Assembly (NCBI GenBank): GCA_039707465.1
Contig: CM077645.1
Location: 146,003,503 to 146,067,502 of the forward strand
Direction: 5' to 3'
Length of the DNA: 64,000 nucleotides
Origin: Rhabdophis nuchalis
Lineage: Eukaryota; Chordata; Lepidosauria; Squamata; Natricidae
A program made the position numbers and the translations under genes. Below are positions 44,485 through 56,739 of this stretch, one piece after another (position 1 is the first letter of the stretch; each line of letters starts with the position of its first letter). A model generated the notes under the pieces. It made no database searches and was not told the origin of the DNA. It was given only the letters and a program-made list of their open reading frames with translations.

Positions 44485-44640
44485 GAGGTGGAGCTCTCGC
44501 CTTCCAATCAGAAGGTTGTGAGTTCAATCCTAGGTAGAGGCAGATGTAGGGTCTCCTGCTTGGGCAGGGGATTGGACTAGATGACCTGCAAGGTCCCTCC
44601 CAACCCTGTTAATCTGTTAAATCTATCTCTATCTCTATTT
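44444..44640 (+). mobile_element. (CT)n repeat and tRNA-headed SINE with CR1-type tail
   Basis: A CT dinucleotide run (44444-44480) is followed by a tRNA-like head ggtggagctctcgccttcca with B-box-like gttgtgagttcaatcc, then the CR1-like 3' end tcctgcttgggcaggggatt, ggactagatgacctgcaagg and aaccctgttaatctgttaaa, and a TATC-like tail. This is a second SINE family, likely dependent on CR1. Confidence 0.75.
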
Positions 44641-45974
44641 AAAAACTTGCAACTGGTACCTCAACCTCATGTGGTGCCCTTATGCAGCACACTGTTTGCT
44701 CACCGGGTGGCAGCCCTGGCTCTTATAGTGATCAAATAACAGCAAACATCTTTCAGAAATATAGCCAAGCATTTAGTTATCCAAATATTGACAGACACTG
44801 GCATATGGATCTTCCCCATCTTAGATCGGTTTACATGTATTGATGTGGTCCAAGTTCTACATAATTTAGAAATGCCATGATAATTTAATTCCCTCAGCCA
44901 TGTGTTGGCAAACTGAGACCTCGGCATGTTTTAAAGACACCTTTTTACATATAACGTTTCAGCAGAACGTTCCAGTTATTCTTAAAATTCCGAAAGTTTG
45001 TTTCGGCAACCATTTCCTTGTTTACAGTTTTACAAGGTTCTAAATATTCCATGTGCATAATGAAATCTGACATCACATGGCAAAAACAATTAGGCTCGCT
45101 GGATAAATTTATTAGCAGATGTTGCTGGAAGCAAAATACCTCTTCCCCCCCCCCCCTCAAGTTTCTCTAAAAGTCATACAATGCAGATGTTCTCCTCCAC
45201 AGGCTTCTGGTGTGTGTATGTGCCTGTGTGTGTTTGTACATGTGTGTGTGTACACACACACACTTCTTCTCCAACCTGAAATGATTCTGGACATTTGACC
45301 TAAGAGATAAAAGCAGAAAAAAATCAAAGAAATTATAAATGAAACTCAAGACCCAGAATCAACAAAAGAAATAGCACAATAACAAAATGAAAAATTGCAG
45401 AATAATGAAGGTTAACCGTTTTTACGATCCATCCAAAATGTTTCATTCTGAATGGGTGAATCTTGCTCTATGGACCAGAATCTGGAGGAAGAAGCAGGCT
45501 TTTGGAGGCTTTTGGAAAATTATGAAAGTTAGGCCCATCCAAACCTTGGAAGGGGAAGGGGAGGAGACGAATAAATTATTATCAATTTCATCTGATCTAA
45601 CGAAATGAAAACAGATTTCTTTATTTATTGTCCACTCGCAAAAATTGTTTTAAAAAGATCAGTCTTTCACTGTTCTAGTGGGGGGGGGGGGGAAGGAATG
45701 CTATTAATGCTGCAGGAAACATAGGAAATCATCTTTTAGGTTAGGCAAGATTTTTATACCTCTGCAGCAAGTGACTGCTTCATGACAAGGGGTAGAATAA
45801 CCCCAGTCTAAACAGATGTATTAATTAGAACAAGCACCAAAAGGCTGATCTGGAAGAGAATAGCAAGCAACTCCTCCTTTTCTGGAGGTTATTTTGGGGT
45901 ATCTATTACTGAATAATTTAATTAATTAATACGAACAAATACATCCTTAACGAATGCCTTTAGATAGGTTAGCC
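44641..45974. other. Intergenic segment with (TG)n
   Basis: A GT/TG microsatellite at about 45210-45262 with an inverted CA end, a C10 run at about 45145-45154 and a G13 run at 45680-45692. No gene or named interspersed repeat. Confidence 0.4.
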
Positions 45975-46099
45975 CAGGGGTGTCAAACTCATGGTGTCAC
46001 ATCATTACATGATGTATTATGACTTCCCCCCCACCCATTGCTAAACCAAGGGTGGGCGTGGCCAGTGTATGATGCCTCCGCCCCAGTTTGACACCTCTG
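45975..46099. mobile_element. hAT-like element (CAAACTC terminus type)
   Basis: 125 bp, caggggtgtcaaactcatgg to agtttgacacctctg. Flanked by ggttagcc and ggttagca (7/8). Confidence 0.88.
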
Positions 46100-46604
46100 G
46101 GTTAGCAGTTCCTGGTACACAGCTGCAAATGATACTGGTCTAGATGATACTGGCGTTTTTGATCAGTTCAGCATATTTGGAAGGCACCAGGGTGGGGAAA
46201 ACTGCATCGCAACTACACATACACACAACAAAGGAATATTCTCCAATCTGGGGTTTCATCAGATGCGTCATCCACCCATAAACCATATTTCCATAAAGTC
46301 CAATGCAGCTGTTTGGAGGAAGCTAATATAATTCTTTCCCACAATATTGCTCAGACTGTTGAACATCAAAGGCCAATGACAATAGCAATTCATTCATAAA
46401 GCAGCAGCACATAACAATAGCTTTATGTTCCAATCATGAAATAACAGCAACCTTTCCCCTGAGATTTGAATGGCCCTCACCCTCTTAGTCTTTAGAAAGA
46501 TTGGGGGGTTTAATGACCCCAACATGTAGCTTGAATGTGAAATTTGGTTTTCAGCAGACTCAGTGTGTTGTAGATTATTTTATGTTTTCTCTATGGTTTT
46601 TAAC
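46100..46604. other. Intergenic segment, nothing recognised
   Basis: No gene or named repeat. Confidence 0.35.
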
Positions 46605-46608
46605 ATAC

Positions 46609-47097
46609 GCCGTTTCCCCAATAATAAGACCTCCCGGGATAAGCCCAATTGGGCTTTTGAGAGTATGCGCTAAAAAAGCTCTCCCCTAAAAATAAGCCCT
46701 CCCTGAAAATATTTAAACACATGCACATGCACTGCCATTTCCTGGGGGAAAGGGGGGGGGGAACATGCCCATGCGCCCCACATCCACCTGCCATCCACGC
46801 GGAATGGCCTCACGGAAGCCGTTCCCGCAAATCCTAGCTACCATGCCCCTTTTCTTAGTGGCGGCTGCAAAAAAGTGCAGCAGGCTGAGTGATTCTAGGC
46901 CTGGCAAGAGTGTGCCAGAAAGAGAGACAGAACTTCCATCCCTCTCTGGATCAGCTGACCAGTAGGCCGGCGGGCTGAGGTTAAGGCGCCTCCTGCACCT
47001 CAAAAATAATAAGACCTCCATGAAAATAAGGCCAAGCGCTTATTTTGGGGGGGGAGAATCAAAAGACTATAAGACCCTGTCTTATTTTCGGGGAAAT
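46609..47097. mobile_element. DNA element with GTTTCCCC..AATAAGAC termini
   Basis: ccgtttccccaataataaga at the left and the inverse ttattttcggggaaataag at the right. Interior repeats ataagacctccatgaaaata motifs and an aaaataagccctccctgaaa stretch. Same terminal type as 30541-31205. A LINE-tail-like remnant (gttagccacccagagttgtg) follows at about 47105-47170. Confidence 0.75.
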
Positions 47098-47174
47098 AAG
47101 ATATTGTTAGCCACCCAGAGTTGTGAAAATGAGATGAATGGCTATATAGATTGATTAAATAAAAATATAAATAG

Positions 47175-47769
47175 TAATTTGGTTAAAAAAGTGGCTTTGT
47201 AAGTTTCGAATGGCTCATCTCTGAGGGAGTTGCAAAAGGTTGTAAGATAGGCCTATTGCTGTGTCCTGTTTTTTTTAACCAAGCTGATAAATTTTATATA
47301 ACCAAGTTGCTTCCGTACTTTATGGATTAAAAAAGCATCTGAAACGGGATTCTGAACAGGTTAGAGGATTTCAACTAGCTTTTTTGCCTTTGTTCTACCC
47401 ACAAAGCACTGACACTGTCATTGTTATTGAGGAGGCTATCTGGAGGTCAGGAGGCGACAAGGTTTGTTTGGATTTCCTAAAATTGTGCCTCCCTTTAAGC
47501 CTTGTTAAAAACATTGTTTTTAAAGTGTCCTGTGAACTTTCTGAGACTCAAAGTTGCTGCTATTTTTATGCCTCACCCTTGGCCCCGGAGCTTCCAGTGT
47601 TTTCAAGACCAGGAGTCTGTCACACTTGAAATATTCCTTGCTATATGAACCTCAGGTTTCTCTAAGCACTTCAGCCCAGGATTTGAGAATGAGAAGGGAT
47701 AGTAATTAAACACTCAGCTCTGATTGCTGAAAATACACTTTTGTTTTGGCACTTCATCATGAAGTTTTA
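47175..47769. other. Intergenic segment, nothing recognised
   Basis: No gene or named repeat; the short frame at 47384-47629 has no recognisable similarity. Confidence 0.35.
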
Positions 47770-47774
47770 GCAAG

Positions 47775-48188
47775 GGGTTCTCTGCCAGTTGATGGGTGGG
47801 TGTGGCCCAGATTCAAATAATTTAACAACCGGTTCTCTGCCCTAATGACTAGCTGGATAGGTGGGGCTTGGTGGTCATGTGACTGGGTAGGTGTGGCCAA
47901 CTCCACTTCACTCACATCGATGGGCACTTCACCTTAACTGTTACAATGTAATAAGGGTTAACTGGAGAGGCAGTTTCTGTAAGCAGGGCAATAAAGATTA
48001 GGCTAGAAACAGCATGATGTTTTTAGCCTAATCTAGAATGTTTCCTCCCTGCCTTCCTTACAGGATTAGCCCTGTAAAGTGGAAAAAAACAAAATGAGAT
48101 TTTTTCCAACAACCGGTTCTCCGAACTGCTTAGAAGGTTAACAACCAGTTCTCCCGAATAGGTGCGAACTGGCTGAATCCCACCACTG
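47775..48188. mobile_element. hAT-like element, decayed (AACCGGTTCTC family)
   Basis: ttaacaaccggttctctgcc and a tgaatcccaccactg terminus at 48188 place it with the ACCGGTT/CAGTGGTGGG group. Left end uncertain. Confidence 0.6.
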
Positions 48189-48217
48189 TGGGATTATGGC
48201 CATGGTGGGTGGTGGCC

Positions 48218-48705
<488 letters not shown>

Positions 48706-49087
48706 GTGTGGCCTAGTCGGCCTCCTGCACCATGGTGGGGGAGCGTTTTTGCCTTTCCCGGACTCCGGAGGTTTTTCTCATGCCTCCGGGAGGGTGAAAA
48801 TGGCCTCCACAGGCTCCAGAGGCCCTCTGGGGGCCAGAAACAAACCTCTGATAAGCTTGTTTTTCACCCTCCCTGAACCTCATTGCGCACCCTGCACTTA
48901 CCTGCACCAAAACGGGCCGCGTGGGGACTCCTGGGCGGGGCGGGATTTGGAAATTCTCCGAACTTCACAGAATCTTAGCTAGAGGTTCTCCCGAATGCCT
49001 GCACACTCCCAGCAGTCCACCCCTGACTTCATGGTATAACTGGACAAGCTGGTTGGAACAATAAATGGCTCCATGCAACAAAGTATA
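48706..49087. other. Short intergenic segment, repeat-like
   Basis: Contains a tgcctccgggagggtgaaaa / gcctccacaggctccagagg stretch that also resembles the interior of the element at 55159-55533; not bounded. Confidence 0.4.
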
Positions 49088-49883
49088 CAGGTGCTGTAGT
49101 TCTTGACTTGTGATCACAATTGAACCCAAAATTTATGTTGCTAAGTGAGACATTTGTTAAGTGAGTTTTGCACCTTTGATTGCCATATTTGTTAAGTGAA
49201 TCACTGCAGTTGTTAAATTAGTAGCATGGTTGTTATGTGAATCTGGCTTCCCCCAGACTCTCCCAGGACTTTGCTTATCAGAAGGTTGCAAAAGGGGATC
49301 ACATGATCCTGGGACACTGCAATCCAGTGGTGGGTTTCTGCAGGCTCGCACCTACTCGCGAGAACCGGTTGGTGAAATTTAGAGAACCGGTGAGAGGGGG
49401 TTCCACCGGCGTACCTGGAAGTAAATCTGGCCTGCCGCTGCCAGTGACCCAACAGGAAGTAAAGGAAAGATAAGGAAGGAAGGAAGGAAGGAAGGAAAGA
49501 AAGAAAGAAACAAAGAAACAAAGAAAGAAAGAAAGAATTTATCATCACAATTGGGTCCAAAATTTTGGCTGCTAAGCAAGAGCGTTGTTAAATGAGTTTC
49601 ACCACATTTTAAAAGGTGGCCACTCCCACCCTGTCACATGACTGCCAAGCCAGGCCCACAAAATAGGCCACACCTACAGAATAGGTTCTAAAAAATTTGA
49701 AACCCACCACTGCTGCAATCATCATAAATATGAACCTGTTGTCAAGCATCCGAATGTAACTCACGGGAACATGGGGTTATTACAAGGATCGTAAGTGTGA
49801 AAAACGATCATAAGTCTTTTTTTCAGGGCTGTTGTAACTTTGAACAGTTATTAAACAAACTGCTGTCAGTCAAAGACTACCTA
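49088..49883 (+). mobile_element. TA-flanked MITE split by a hAT-like element
   Basis: Left end caggtgctgtagttcttgac and right end caaagactacctata flank MITE body (gttgctaagtgagacattt, gactttgtt-type core, atcataaatatgaacctg). The body is interrupted at 49325-49712. Same family as 59739-60114. Confidence 0.85.
49325..49712 (-). mobile_element. hAT-like element, inverted copy of 48218-48705
   Basis: 388 bp, cagtggtgggtttctgcagg to tttgaaacccaccactg. Internal gacccaacaggaagtaaagg, a short GGAA/GAAA array (about 49468-49537), ttatcatcacaattgggtcc. Flanked by perfect ctgcaatc copies (49317-49324, 49713-49720) which are MITE sequence, proving insertion into the MITE. Confidence 0.95.
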
Positions 49884-50134
49884 TATCGGTTTACAATCCC
49901 GAGAGTCCACTCTCTGACTACAAATTAGAGGAAATGAAAAGCAAAATCCACTATAGATGTTCTAAAACAATTTTCTTCTCAGCTTTAAATTCCCAGAGTC
50001 CCTCAACCGGCATGCTAGCTGAGGAATTCTGGGAGTTGTCATCCACACATCTTAAAATTATCAAATTTGAAAAACGGGTTTGTAAAACAAAATGGACGTC
50101 ATCCTGATGGATAATGAAAGTAGACCTTCAAACC

Positions 50135-50432
50135 CTCAAAGAGCCACAAAGGTCCTAACTGGAAGCCCCCCGTTCAATTCTGTAGCCGACCAGAAGTCCA
50201 GTTCCCCCACCATAGAGTCTCCTCCTAGTGTGGTGTCCATTTTCCTCTGCTGACTGGAAGTCTGGTTCCCCTACCATAGAGTCTCCTCCTAGCACGGCGT
50301 CCTTTTTCCTCTACCTGTCCTAACCGAAAGCCCCATTAAATTGTGGAGCCAATTGTGGTGACAGAGAGCCACAGCAGAGAGATGAAAGAGCCACATGTGG
50401 CTCTAGGGCTGCAGGTTGCTGACCCCTCAAGT
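50135..50432 (-). mobile_element. hAT-like element fragment with internal tandem duplication
   Basis: Right end gcaggttgctgacccct (inverse of aggggtcagcaacctg), with agagccacatgtggctct next to it. Two tandem copies of a unit of about 65 bp (cagaagtccagttcccccac..., ggaagtctggttcccctacc...) lie at about 50189-50320, both holding catagagtctcctcctag. Left terminus not found. Confidence 0.65.
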
Positions 50433-50918
50433 TTCATTCCCTTAGGTCTACAGGCAACTCTTATCTATTTATAAGTGTCCCTTGCAGACATTGAGGTGTC
50501 TAATCAGAGTTTTGTCTCTTAATACTATGTGGAAAATGTGTCAGAAGAAGCAGAGGACAGAGAAAGAGCAACAGAACCTTTGCTCTGGCAAACTCACACC
50601 TGACTCCAGTTCCCCATTTCTTGCCTACCGCTCTAAAGATATTGCCCTTGAAGATTTGGAGCTTTCAACTGTTAAACAAATACTCTGATTTAAAGGGGTG
50701 TCAAATGGGTGTCCATGATCATGTGATCAGAGCCCTCTTTTTATGTTAATTGCATGTGTTACATCTGTAAAAAATGACATGGCTTTGATCACACAGTTGC
50801 AGCTACCATCTTGACGTTTTCTATCTCTTCTGGTGATGCCTCTAATGATGTGGTATCTCTAGTCTAGTTCCTAAAGATGAACAGGTGAGTGGATTGCCTC
50901 GTCCTAAGAACTATGAAA

Positions 50919-51240
50919 GGTAAAAGTTTCTCCTGTTCAGTCATGGCTGACTTTAGAGGGCGGTGCTTATCTCTGTTTTTCCTAGCCAAGGGAATCAATG
51001 TTGCCTGAAGGCATTTCCATGGTCACGTGTCCGACATGGCTATACGGCAAAGGTGCACAGAATGCTGTTGCCTTTCCACCTTTCCAAGTGGTACCTATTA
51101 ATTTACTTGCATTTGCATGTTTTTGAACTATTAGATGGGTAGGAGCTGGGGCAAGTAATAGGAGCTCACCCCATTCCACGCTACTAAGTTCTCGAACAAG
51201 CTCTTCCACTTTTACTGCTGAACTATTGCGTCCCCTTGTT
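50919..51240 (-). mobile_element. Sauria-type SINE, diverged
   Basis: Reverse-oriented copy: gaaaggtaaaagtttctcct (tail), ttccatggtcacgtgtccga, gcaaaggtgcacagaatgct and taggagctcaccccattcca. Older than 30790-31130; the head is degenerate. Confidence 0.8.
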
Positions 51241-51729
51241 GTGCTATCACTAATATGCAAATTGCTGATTATGGAAAGATTTATAAGAATGGTGGAGCAC
51301 TATTTAGAAAAAAATGCTCTCAAAGATATGTCATTCCTCAGGGCTGGTTAGGGCATAGTTCAACATCTTGAACTAGGCCTGGAAAGTGCAGCACAAATAA
51401 AGAATTCCCAGGCCAGCTCAGATATGGCAAAATCTGTCGCTTAGAACATGAACATGTTACATCCTTCCTGAAGATATTTGTGGAAGGAAATCTGAATGGA
51501 ATTGGAAACTCTGCTCAGTGCTTGCCCCAAAAAGTGTTGACCTAGATTGAGTTTCAATATTTGTTCATTGGATATTTGTGGGCAGAATGCCCTGTATGTT
51601 ATTCATCAGGTTTATTGATTTCTCCACTGCCTGTATGTATGACTTCAGTGTAGATTTATTTTAAAAGCTTTTCTAACAAGGAACAAAATGTTTTTGAGTT
51701 TTCTATTACTCATTATTTATTTGTATGCA

Positions 51730-52530
51730 TCTATTCAAGTTTCAAGAGGCAGAGTTGTGTTAGTCTTTTGCCATGAAGCCCAAGAGAAGGAAGGATTTTT
51801 AAAATGACCGATTAACAGATTTGGAAGGGACCTTATAGGTCATCTAGTCCAGCCCCCCACTCAAGCAGGAGACCCTACACCATTTCTGACAAATGGCAGT
51901 CCAATCTCTTCTTGAAAGTCTCAAGTGATGAAGCTCCCACAACTTCCGAAGGCAACTTCTGTTCCATTGGTTGATTGTTCTCACTCTCAGAATGTTCCTC
52001 CTTATTTCTAGGTTGAATATCTCCCTGGTCAGTTTCCATCCATTATTCCTTGTCTGGCCTTCAGGTGCTTGGAAAATAGCTTGACCCCTTCCTCTCTGTG
52101 GCAGCCCCTCAAATATTGGAACACTGCTATCATGTCTGCCCTGTTCCTTCTCTTCACTAGACTAGACATGCTCAGTTCCTGTAACCATTCTTCATATATT
52201 TTACTCTCCAGTCCCCTAATCATCCTGGTTGCTCTCCTCTACACATTTTCTAGAGTCTCAACATCTTTTTTTATAGTGTGGTGACCAAAACTAGAGGCAG
52301 TACTAGGTGTGGTTTTACTAGGGCTTTATAGAGTGGCATTAGTACCTCACTTGATCTTGATTGTATCCCTCTGTTAATGCAATTTAGGATTGCATTGGCT
52401 TTTTTGGCTGCCGTTGCACTGTTGGCTCATATTCAATTGATTGTCCACGAAGATCCCTCTCGCAGTTACTGCTATTAAGCCTGGTTTCACCCAGTTTATA
52501 TGTGCACTTTTGGTCTGATAAATGAACCAT
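51730..52530 (-). mobile_element. CR1 LINE 3' portion, reverse orientation
   Basis: The 3' end is at about 51806 (ttaacagatttggaagggac, complement of the CR1 terminus). Moving right: cactcaagcaggagacccta, a minus frame at about 52029-52223 reading RGLESKIYEEWLQELSMSSL and NRADMIAVFQYLRGCHREEG, then the upstream CR1 gcattggcttttttggctgc stretch. Several stops. The left fringe 51730-51805 is unassigned repeat-like sequence. Confidence 0.85.
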
Positions 52531-54133
52531 TTATATTTTGAGCATCTTCATTCTTTTCATCAGGTAAGGCTTGGTGGGCATCTGGTGAAATGCTTTCCAA
52601 TCCACAAAGGTTGATGCGACAATAAAGTTGATTCTTCCTTCGTGTGCAGCAAGATCCTTTCCCTCCGTTACTGAAGTGTAGGAAAGTAATCTTACGGTCC
52701 TAGTCTTAAACAGAGAAACGATATGTTATCTTTAGAATTACCTGCAGGCTGCAGTGTTGCATTGATTTTCTACACACCTGTGGAAAACGGTTTTTTGTGT
52801 GCTTGTCAGTAGGCTGAGCCAAGGCCTGTTCAGTTTTAGCAGATGGAAGAAGCAAATGCCATAAGTGGCACCGCCACACACTAAAACATGCTGTGAAAAG
52901 CAGGCAGGATTCTGTCAAGATCAGAATGTCCATGGAATAATGATTTATAAGTGCAATCAATCAGACAGCTATTGTATATTGATCCCTGGGCTCATTCTCA
53001 GATAGGTGTAATCTGATTATCTTAAAATTGCACATTTGTTTGCTCAAAATTTGGCAGAGGAAAAGAGAAGCACAGCTCTTTTACTAACCCACTACGGTAA
53101 TAAAATTTATATCCTTGTTTTAGTAACCAACATGAGAAGATACACTAGGGAAAATAATTTAATCTATTATAAACACACAGCAATTTTCTAAATCAGCAGG
53201 GGAAAACTTGAGGTCCTCCAGAAAACTTGAAGCTCAAATCCCCCTAATCTCTGGGAGAACAACAGTCATGGTTGAAGAAATTTGTGGCTTGGCATCATCT
53301 TGAAAGCTACGCATTCTGTACCTGCTCCATAAATAAATAAGTTGTCAATACATTTTAAAATCTTGCTAGTCATCTTGCATTTCAGATGGAACCAAATTAA
53401 GACCTTGTTATGTATTTTGCTTTGTGAAATGCAGGGCGAGGTTCCCCCCCCTTGCCATCAGTTCCAAATTAATGGAGGGAAGAAGCAGAGCTTCGAGGAT
53501 AAAATGTGCTCATGCAGCATTGGATTTATCTTTGCATCTGAGTTTTGTAACTCACTTTTTTGTGGGTGTGTAGAAAGGCCTGACGTCTTTCAGTCAAATG
53601 ATCCCACTAAATGAAATTAACTCAACAGAGGCCTCACCTTTAGAGAAATTATAAGCTTCTGCATTTCTAGCTAAAATCTGGATCAGTTATACAAATTGCT
53701 TCAGCTGTTCCAGATTTCCAGAGAAAGCCTTTTTTTTAGGGGTGGGTGGGTGGGTTGGTTGGTTATAACTTGGGAGGGACTCTTCATCAAAGAAATAATA
53801 AAGACAATCCATGCTTGCCACTTAGGTTTATAATGACTCATTAGCCTGCAATTTAATTAATCTGTTTGGGGAACATGTACTGAATATCACCACCATATGA
53901 CACTGCATACATGTCTCATCCTTACAGCAGGCTATTAGACAATAGATGTCACCCACAAGGACTTCTTTGTGCAATGACAAGGGGTAGATTTTCAATGGAG
54001 ACCACAAGCACTTGATACCATCTTGCCAAAGATTTAAGGAGAAGTCCATACCACTGTTATGGAAGTGGACTTGCTTGCTGATGAAGAGTGCTCCCTGCCT
54101 CTTCTAGTTGTGAAAGTCCAAAAAGCTTCTTAA
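52531..54133. other. Long intergenic segment, nothing firm recognised
   Basis: About 1.6 kb of AT-rich sequence; short frames on both strands lack recognisable similarity. A C8 run near 53442 and a (GGTT/GGTG) patch near 53740. No gene assigned. Confidence 0.35.
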
Positions 54134-54289
54134 TACAATAATACAATACAATAATACAATAGCAGAGTTGGAAGGGACCTTGTAGGTCTTCTAGTCCAAT
54201 GCCCTGCGTGGGCAGGAACCTTATACCATTTCAGACAAATGTCTATCTAACATCTTCTTAAAGACTTAAAGACTTCTTAAACAAAAATA
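54134..54289 (-). mobile_element. CR1 3' end with (AATAC)n tail
   Basis: An aatacaataatac tail, then agagttggaagggaccttgt, ggtcttctagtccaatgccc and ttataccatttcagacaaat, the reverse complement of the CR1 terminus. A short CR1 fragment with its own seeded tail. Confidence 0.82.
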
Positions 54290-54297
54290 TTCTAAGA

Positions 54298-54436
54298 CGG
54301 GGTCTCCAAACTTGGCAGTTTTAAGACTTGTGGACTTCAACTCCCAGAATTCCCCAGCCAGCCAACCTTGGCTGGCTAGGGAATTCTGGGAGTTGAAGTC
54401 AACAAGTCTTAAAGCTGCCCAGTTTGGAGACCCCTG
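54298..54436. mobile_element. hAT-like foldback MITE
   Basis: 139 bp, cggggtctccaaacttggca to ccagtttggagacccctg. Flanked by ttctaaga (54290-54297) and ctctaaga (54437-54444), 7/8. Close to 38135 in its arms. Confidence 0.92.
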
Positions 54437-54719
54437 CTCTAAGATGTCAGATAATCCTCTTTGAACTTTGAACCATGGACCAGGTGCTAATGCTTGCCTA
54501 TAAGGATTTCTCATGACATATTTGTTATCGAAGCTAAAGGGTACGAAAACTACACACCACACTGTTATCACTTCTCATAACATTAGTTTCTGAAAGAGAA
54601 ACCATTAGGCCCAAAATCAATTCTTTTTTTAAAAAAATGACACCACAGAGCTATGATATGATACGTTTATGATATGTATGTACTATTAACATATGATGCA
54701 TTTATGACACATGCAATTA
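54437..54719. other. Short intergenic segment, nothing recognised
   Basis: AT-rich, no gene or named repeat. Confidence 0.35.
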
Positions 54720-55612
54720 TGATGATCACACTTGAAATACTGCATTCAGTTCTGGTCACCATAATACAAAAAAGACGTTGAGACTCTGGAAAGAGTGCAG
54801 AGAAGAGCAACAAAAGCGATAGGGTCTGGAAGCTAAAACATACAAATAATAGTTACAGGAATTGTGCATGCCTAGTCTAATGAAAATAAGAATTTGAGGT
54901 GACATGATAGCAGTATTCCAATATTTGAGGGATTTCAATAAAGATGAAGGGGTAAAGCTATTTTCCAAAGCAAAAAAAGGCAAGACAAGAAACAATGGTT
55001 TGAAACTAACCAAGGACAGACGCAACCTAGAACTAAGGTGAAATTTCCCAATTAGCAATTAACCAATGGAACAGCTTGCCTTCTGAAGTTGTGGGTGTTT
55101 TATCACTGGAGGCTTTCAAAAAGAGACTGGACAGCCATTTGTCTGAAATGGTATAGGACAGTGATGGCGAACCTATGGCACGGGTGCCACAGGTGGCACG
55201 TGGAACCATTTCTTAGGGCATGCGAGCCGTTGCCCTGCCAGCTCCAGCGCACATGTGTGCACTGGCCAGCTGATTTAGGCCTTCTTTTGAGGCCGTTTTT
55301 CGCCCTCTGGAGGCTTCAGGGAAGCTTCTGAAGCCTCTGGAGGTGGTGGTGGGGAGGCTGTTTTCACCCTCCCCAGTCTCCTAGAAAGCCTCTGGAGCCT
55401 GGGGAGGGCGAAAAAAGCATGCCAAAAGCAGGGGGTCACACACATAGCATTATGGGTGTGGCACGCCCATGCACGACCCCCTTGCACTCCCCCCGCTTTT
55501 GGCACGCGAACCAAAAAAGGTTAGCCATCACTGGTATAGAATCTCCTGCTCGAGCAGGGGCTCGGACTAGAAGACCTCTGAGGTTCCTTCCAACTCTATT
55601 ATTCTATGTCCT
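54720..55612 (+). mobile_element. CR1 LINE ORF2 C-terminus and 3' end, split by a hAT-like element
   Basis: Resembles 40700-41235: ctgcattcagttctggtcac, gactctggaaagagtgcaga, gaggtgacatgatagcagta, then gacagccatttgtctgaaat. It resumes after the insertion at 55159-55533 with tctcctgctcgagcaggggc, ggactagaagacctctgagg and ttccaactctattattctat, the CR1 terminus. Multiple frameshifts and stops. Confidence 0.88.
55159..55533 (+). mobile_element. hAT-like element inside CR1, target duplication nearly perfect
   Basis: 375 bp, cagtgatggcgaacctatgg to ggttagccatcactg. Flanked by gtatagga (55151-55158) and gtatagaa (55534-55541). Interior ggtgccacaggtggcacgtg and gaagcctctggaggtggtgg. Same terminal type as 29232-29562. 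Confidence 0.93.
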
Positions 55613-56003
55613 ATGTTCTACATTTAACAACCACACTTGGGACTAGCAACTGTCACTTAGCAAAATGCTTCTTAAGTGAGACATGTGATGGGCTTACAAC
55701 CCCACTTCTTTCAGAACATTAAGTGACTCACCTGTAGTCATTAAGTAAGACATCACGTGACTGTGACTTGCAATTTTACTGCCAGCTTCTCCATTGATTC
55801 TGCTTGTCAGAAGTGGCAAGAGTACAAATGGCAATCACATGCCTGTCATAAATGTTCATCAGGTGCAAAGTGCCCACACATCAATCGTGTGATTGTGGGG
55901 ACATTGCAGCAGTCATAAGTGCAAGGACTCGTCACAAAGTTGATTTTTCAGAGCCATTGTAATGTTGAATGGCCAATAAATAGGGCGGTTGTTAAGTAAG
56001 GAC

Positions 56004-56077
<74 letters not shown>

Positions 56078-56130
56078 TTTATTTATAACCCGCTCTCTCC
56101 CCCCGAAGGGACTCGACTTACCTGTATTGC
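55613..56130. repeat. Degenerate MITE, (AAT)n and LINE tail
   Basis: 55615-56005 resembles the interior of the TA-flanked MITE (gtcacttagcaaaatgcttc, ggcaatcacatgcctgtcat) with worn termini. An (AAT)n array follows at 56006-56077, then a reverse-oriented L2-like tail (ttttatttataacccgctct) to about 56110 and a residual MITE end (gacttacctgtattgcac). The LINE tail and its microsatellite thus seem inserted in the MITE. Confidence 0.65.
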
Positions 56131-56260
56131 ACAGATGTGTAAACAGATTTGGGGACAGCATTATTTGAAGATGAAGCATAAAGGAAAAGAAGTCAATGTC
56201 ACCCCAAAGTCAATGTCATCCATTTGGATCTCAGGCAGATTTTCTTGCCTGGAGAAAATA

Positions 56261-56663
56261 GGTAGTCTCGACTTACAACCATGACTGAGCCAATAATTTC
56301 TGTTGCTAAGCAAGACATTTGTAAATTAATTTTGTCTCATTTTACCACCTTTCCTGCCGCAATTGTTAAGTGAATAAATATAGTTGTTAATAACATGGTT
56401 GTTAAATGAATCTGATTTTTGTCATTGACTTTGTTTGTCAAAACATGCAGTGATCGAAGGTCCTGTGTTCACCTTTTGAACACAGGACCTTAGATCAATG
56501 CAACCATCATAAACATGAGCCAGTTGCCAAGCATTCCAATTTGGATCATGTGACCATGAGGATGCTGCAACGGTCCTAAGGATGAAAAATAGTCATGTCA
56601 CTTCAGTGCTGTTGTAACTTTGAATGGTCACTAAATGAACTGCTGTAAGTTGAGGACTACCTG
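56261..56663 (+). mobile_element. TA-flanked MITE (CAGGTAGTC family)
   Basis: ggtagtctcgacttacaacc at the left, gttgaggactacctg at the right, 403 bp with aataatttctgttgctaagc and gtgaccatgaggatgctgca inside. Contains an internal small inverted duplication (tgtgttcaccttttgaacac at about 56464). Confidence 0.86.
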
Positions 56664-56739
56664 TATGTGATTGCTAAGGGTTGACACCAACTTAATGGCA
56701 CATAATCAGAAAGAGCAATATGATGTTTAAAACAGCAAC

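Noticed and set aside
44481..44540. A functional tRNA gene
   Set aside because: Only a tRNA-like promoter head with no foldable acceptor stem, joined directly to a CR1 tail, so a SINE.
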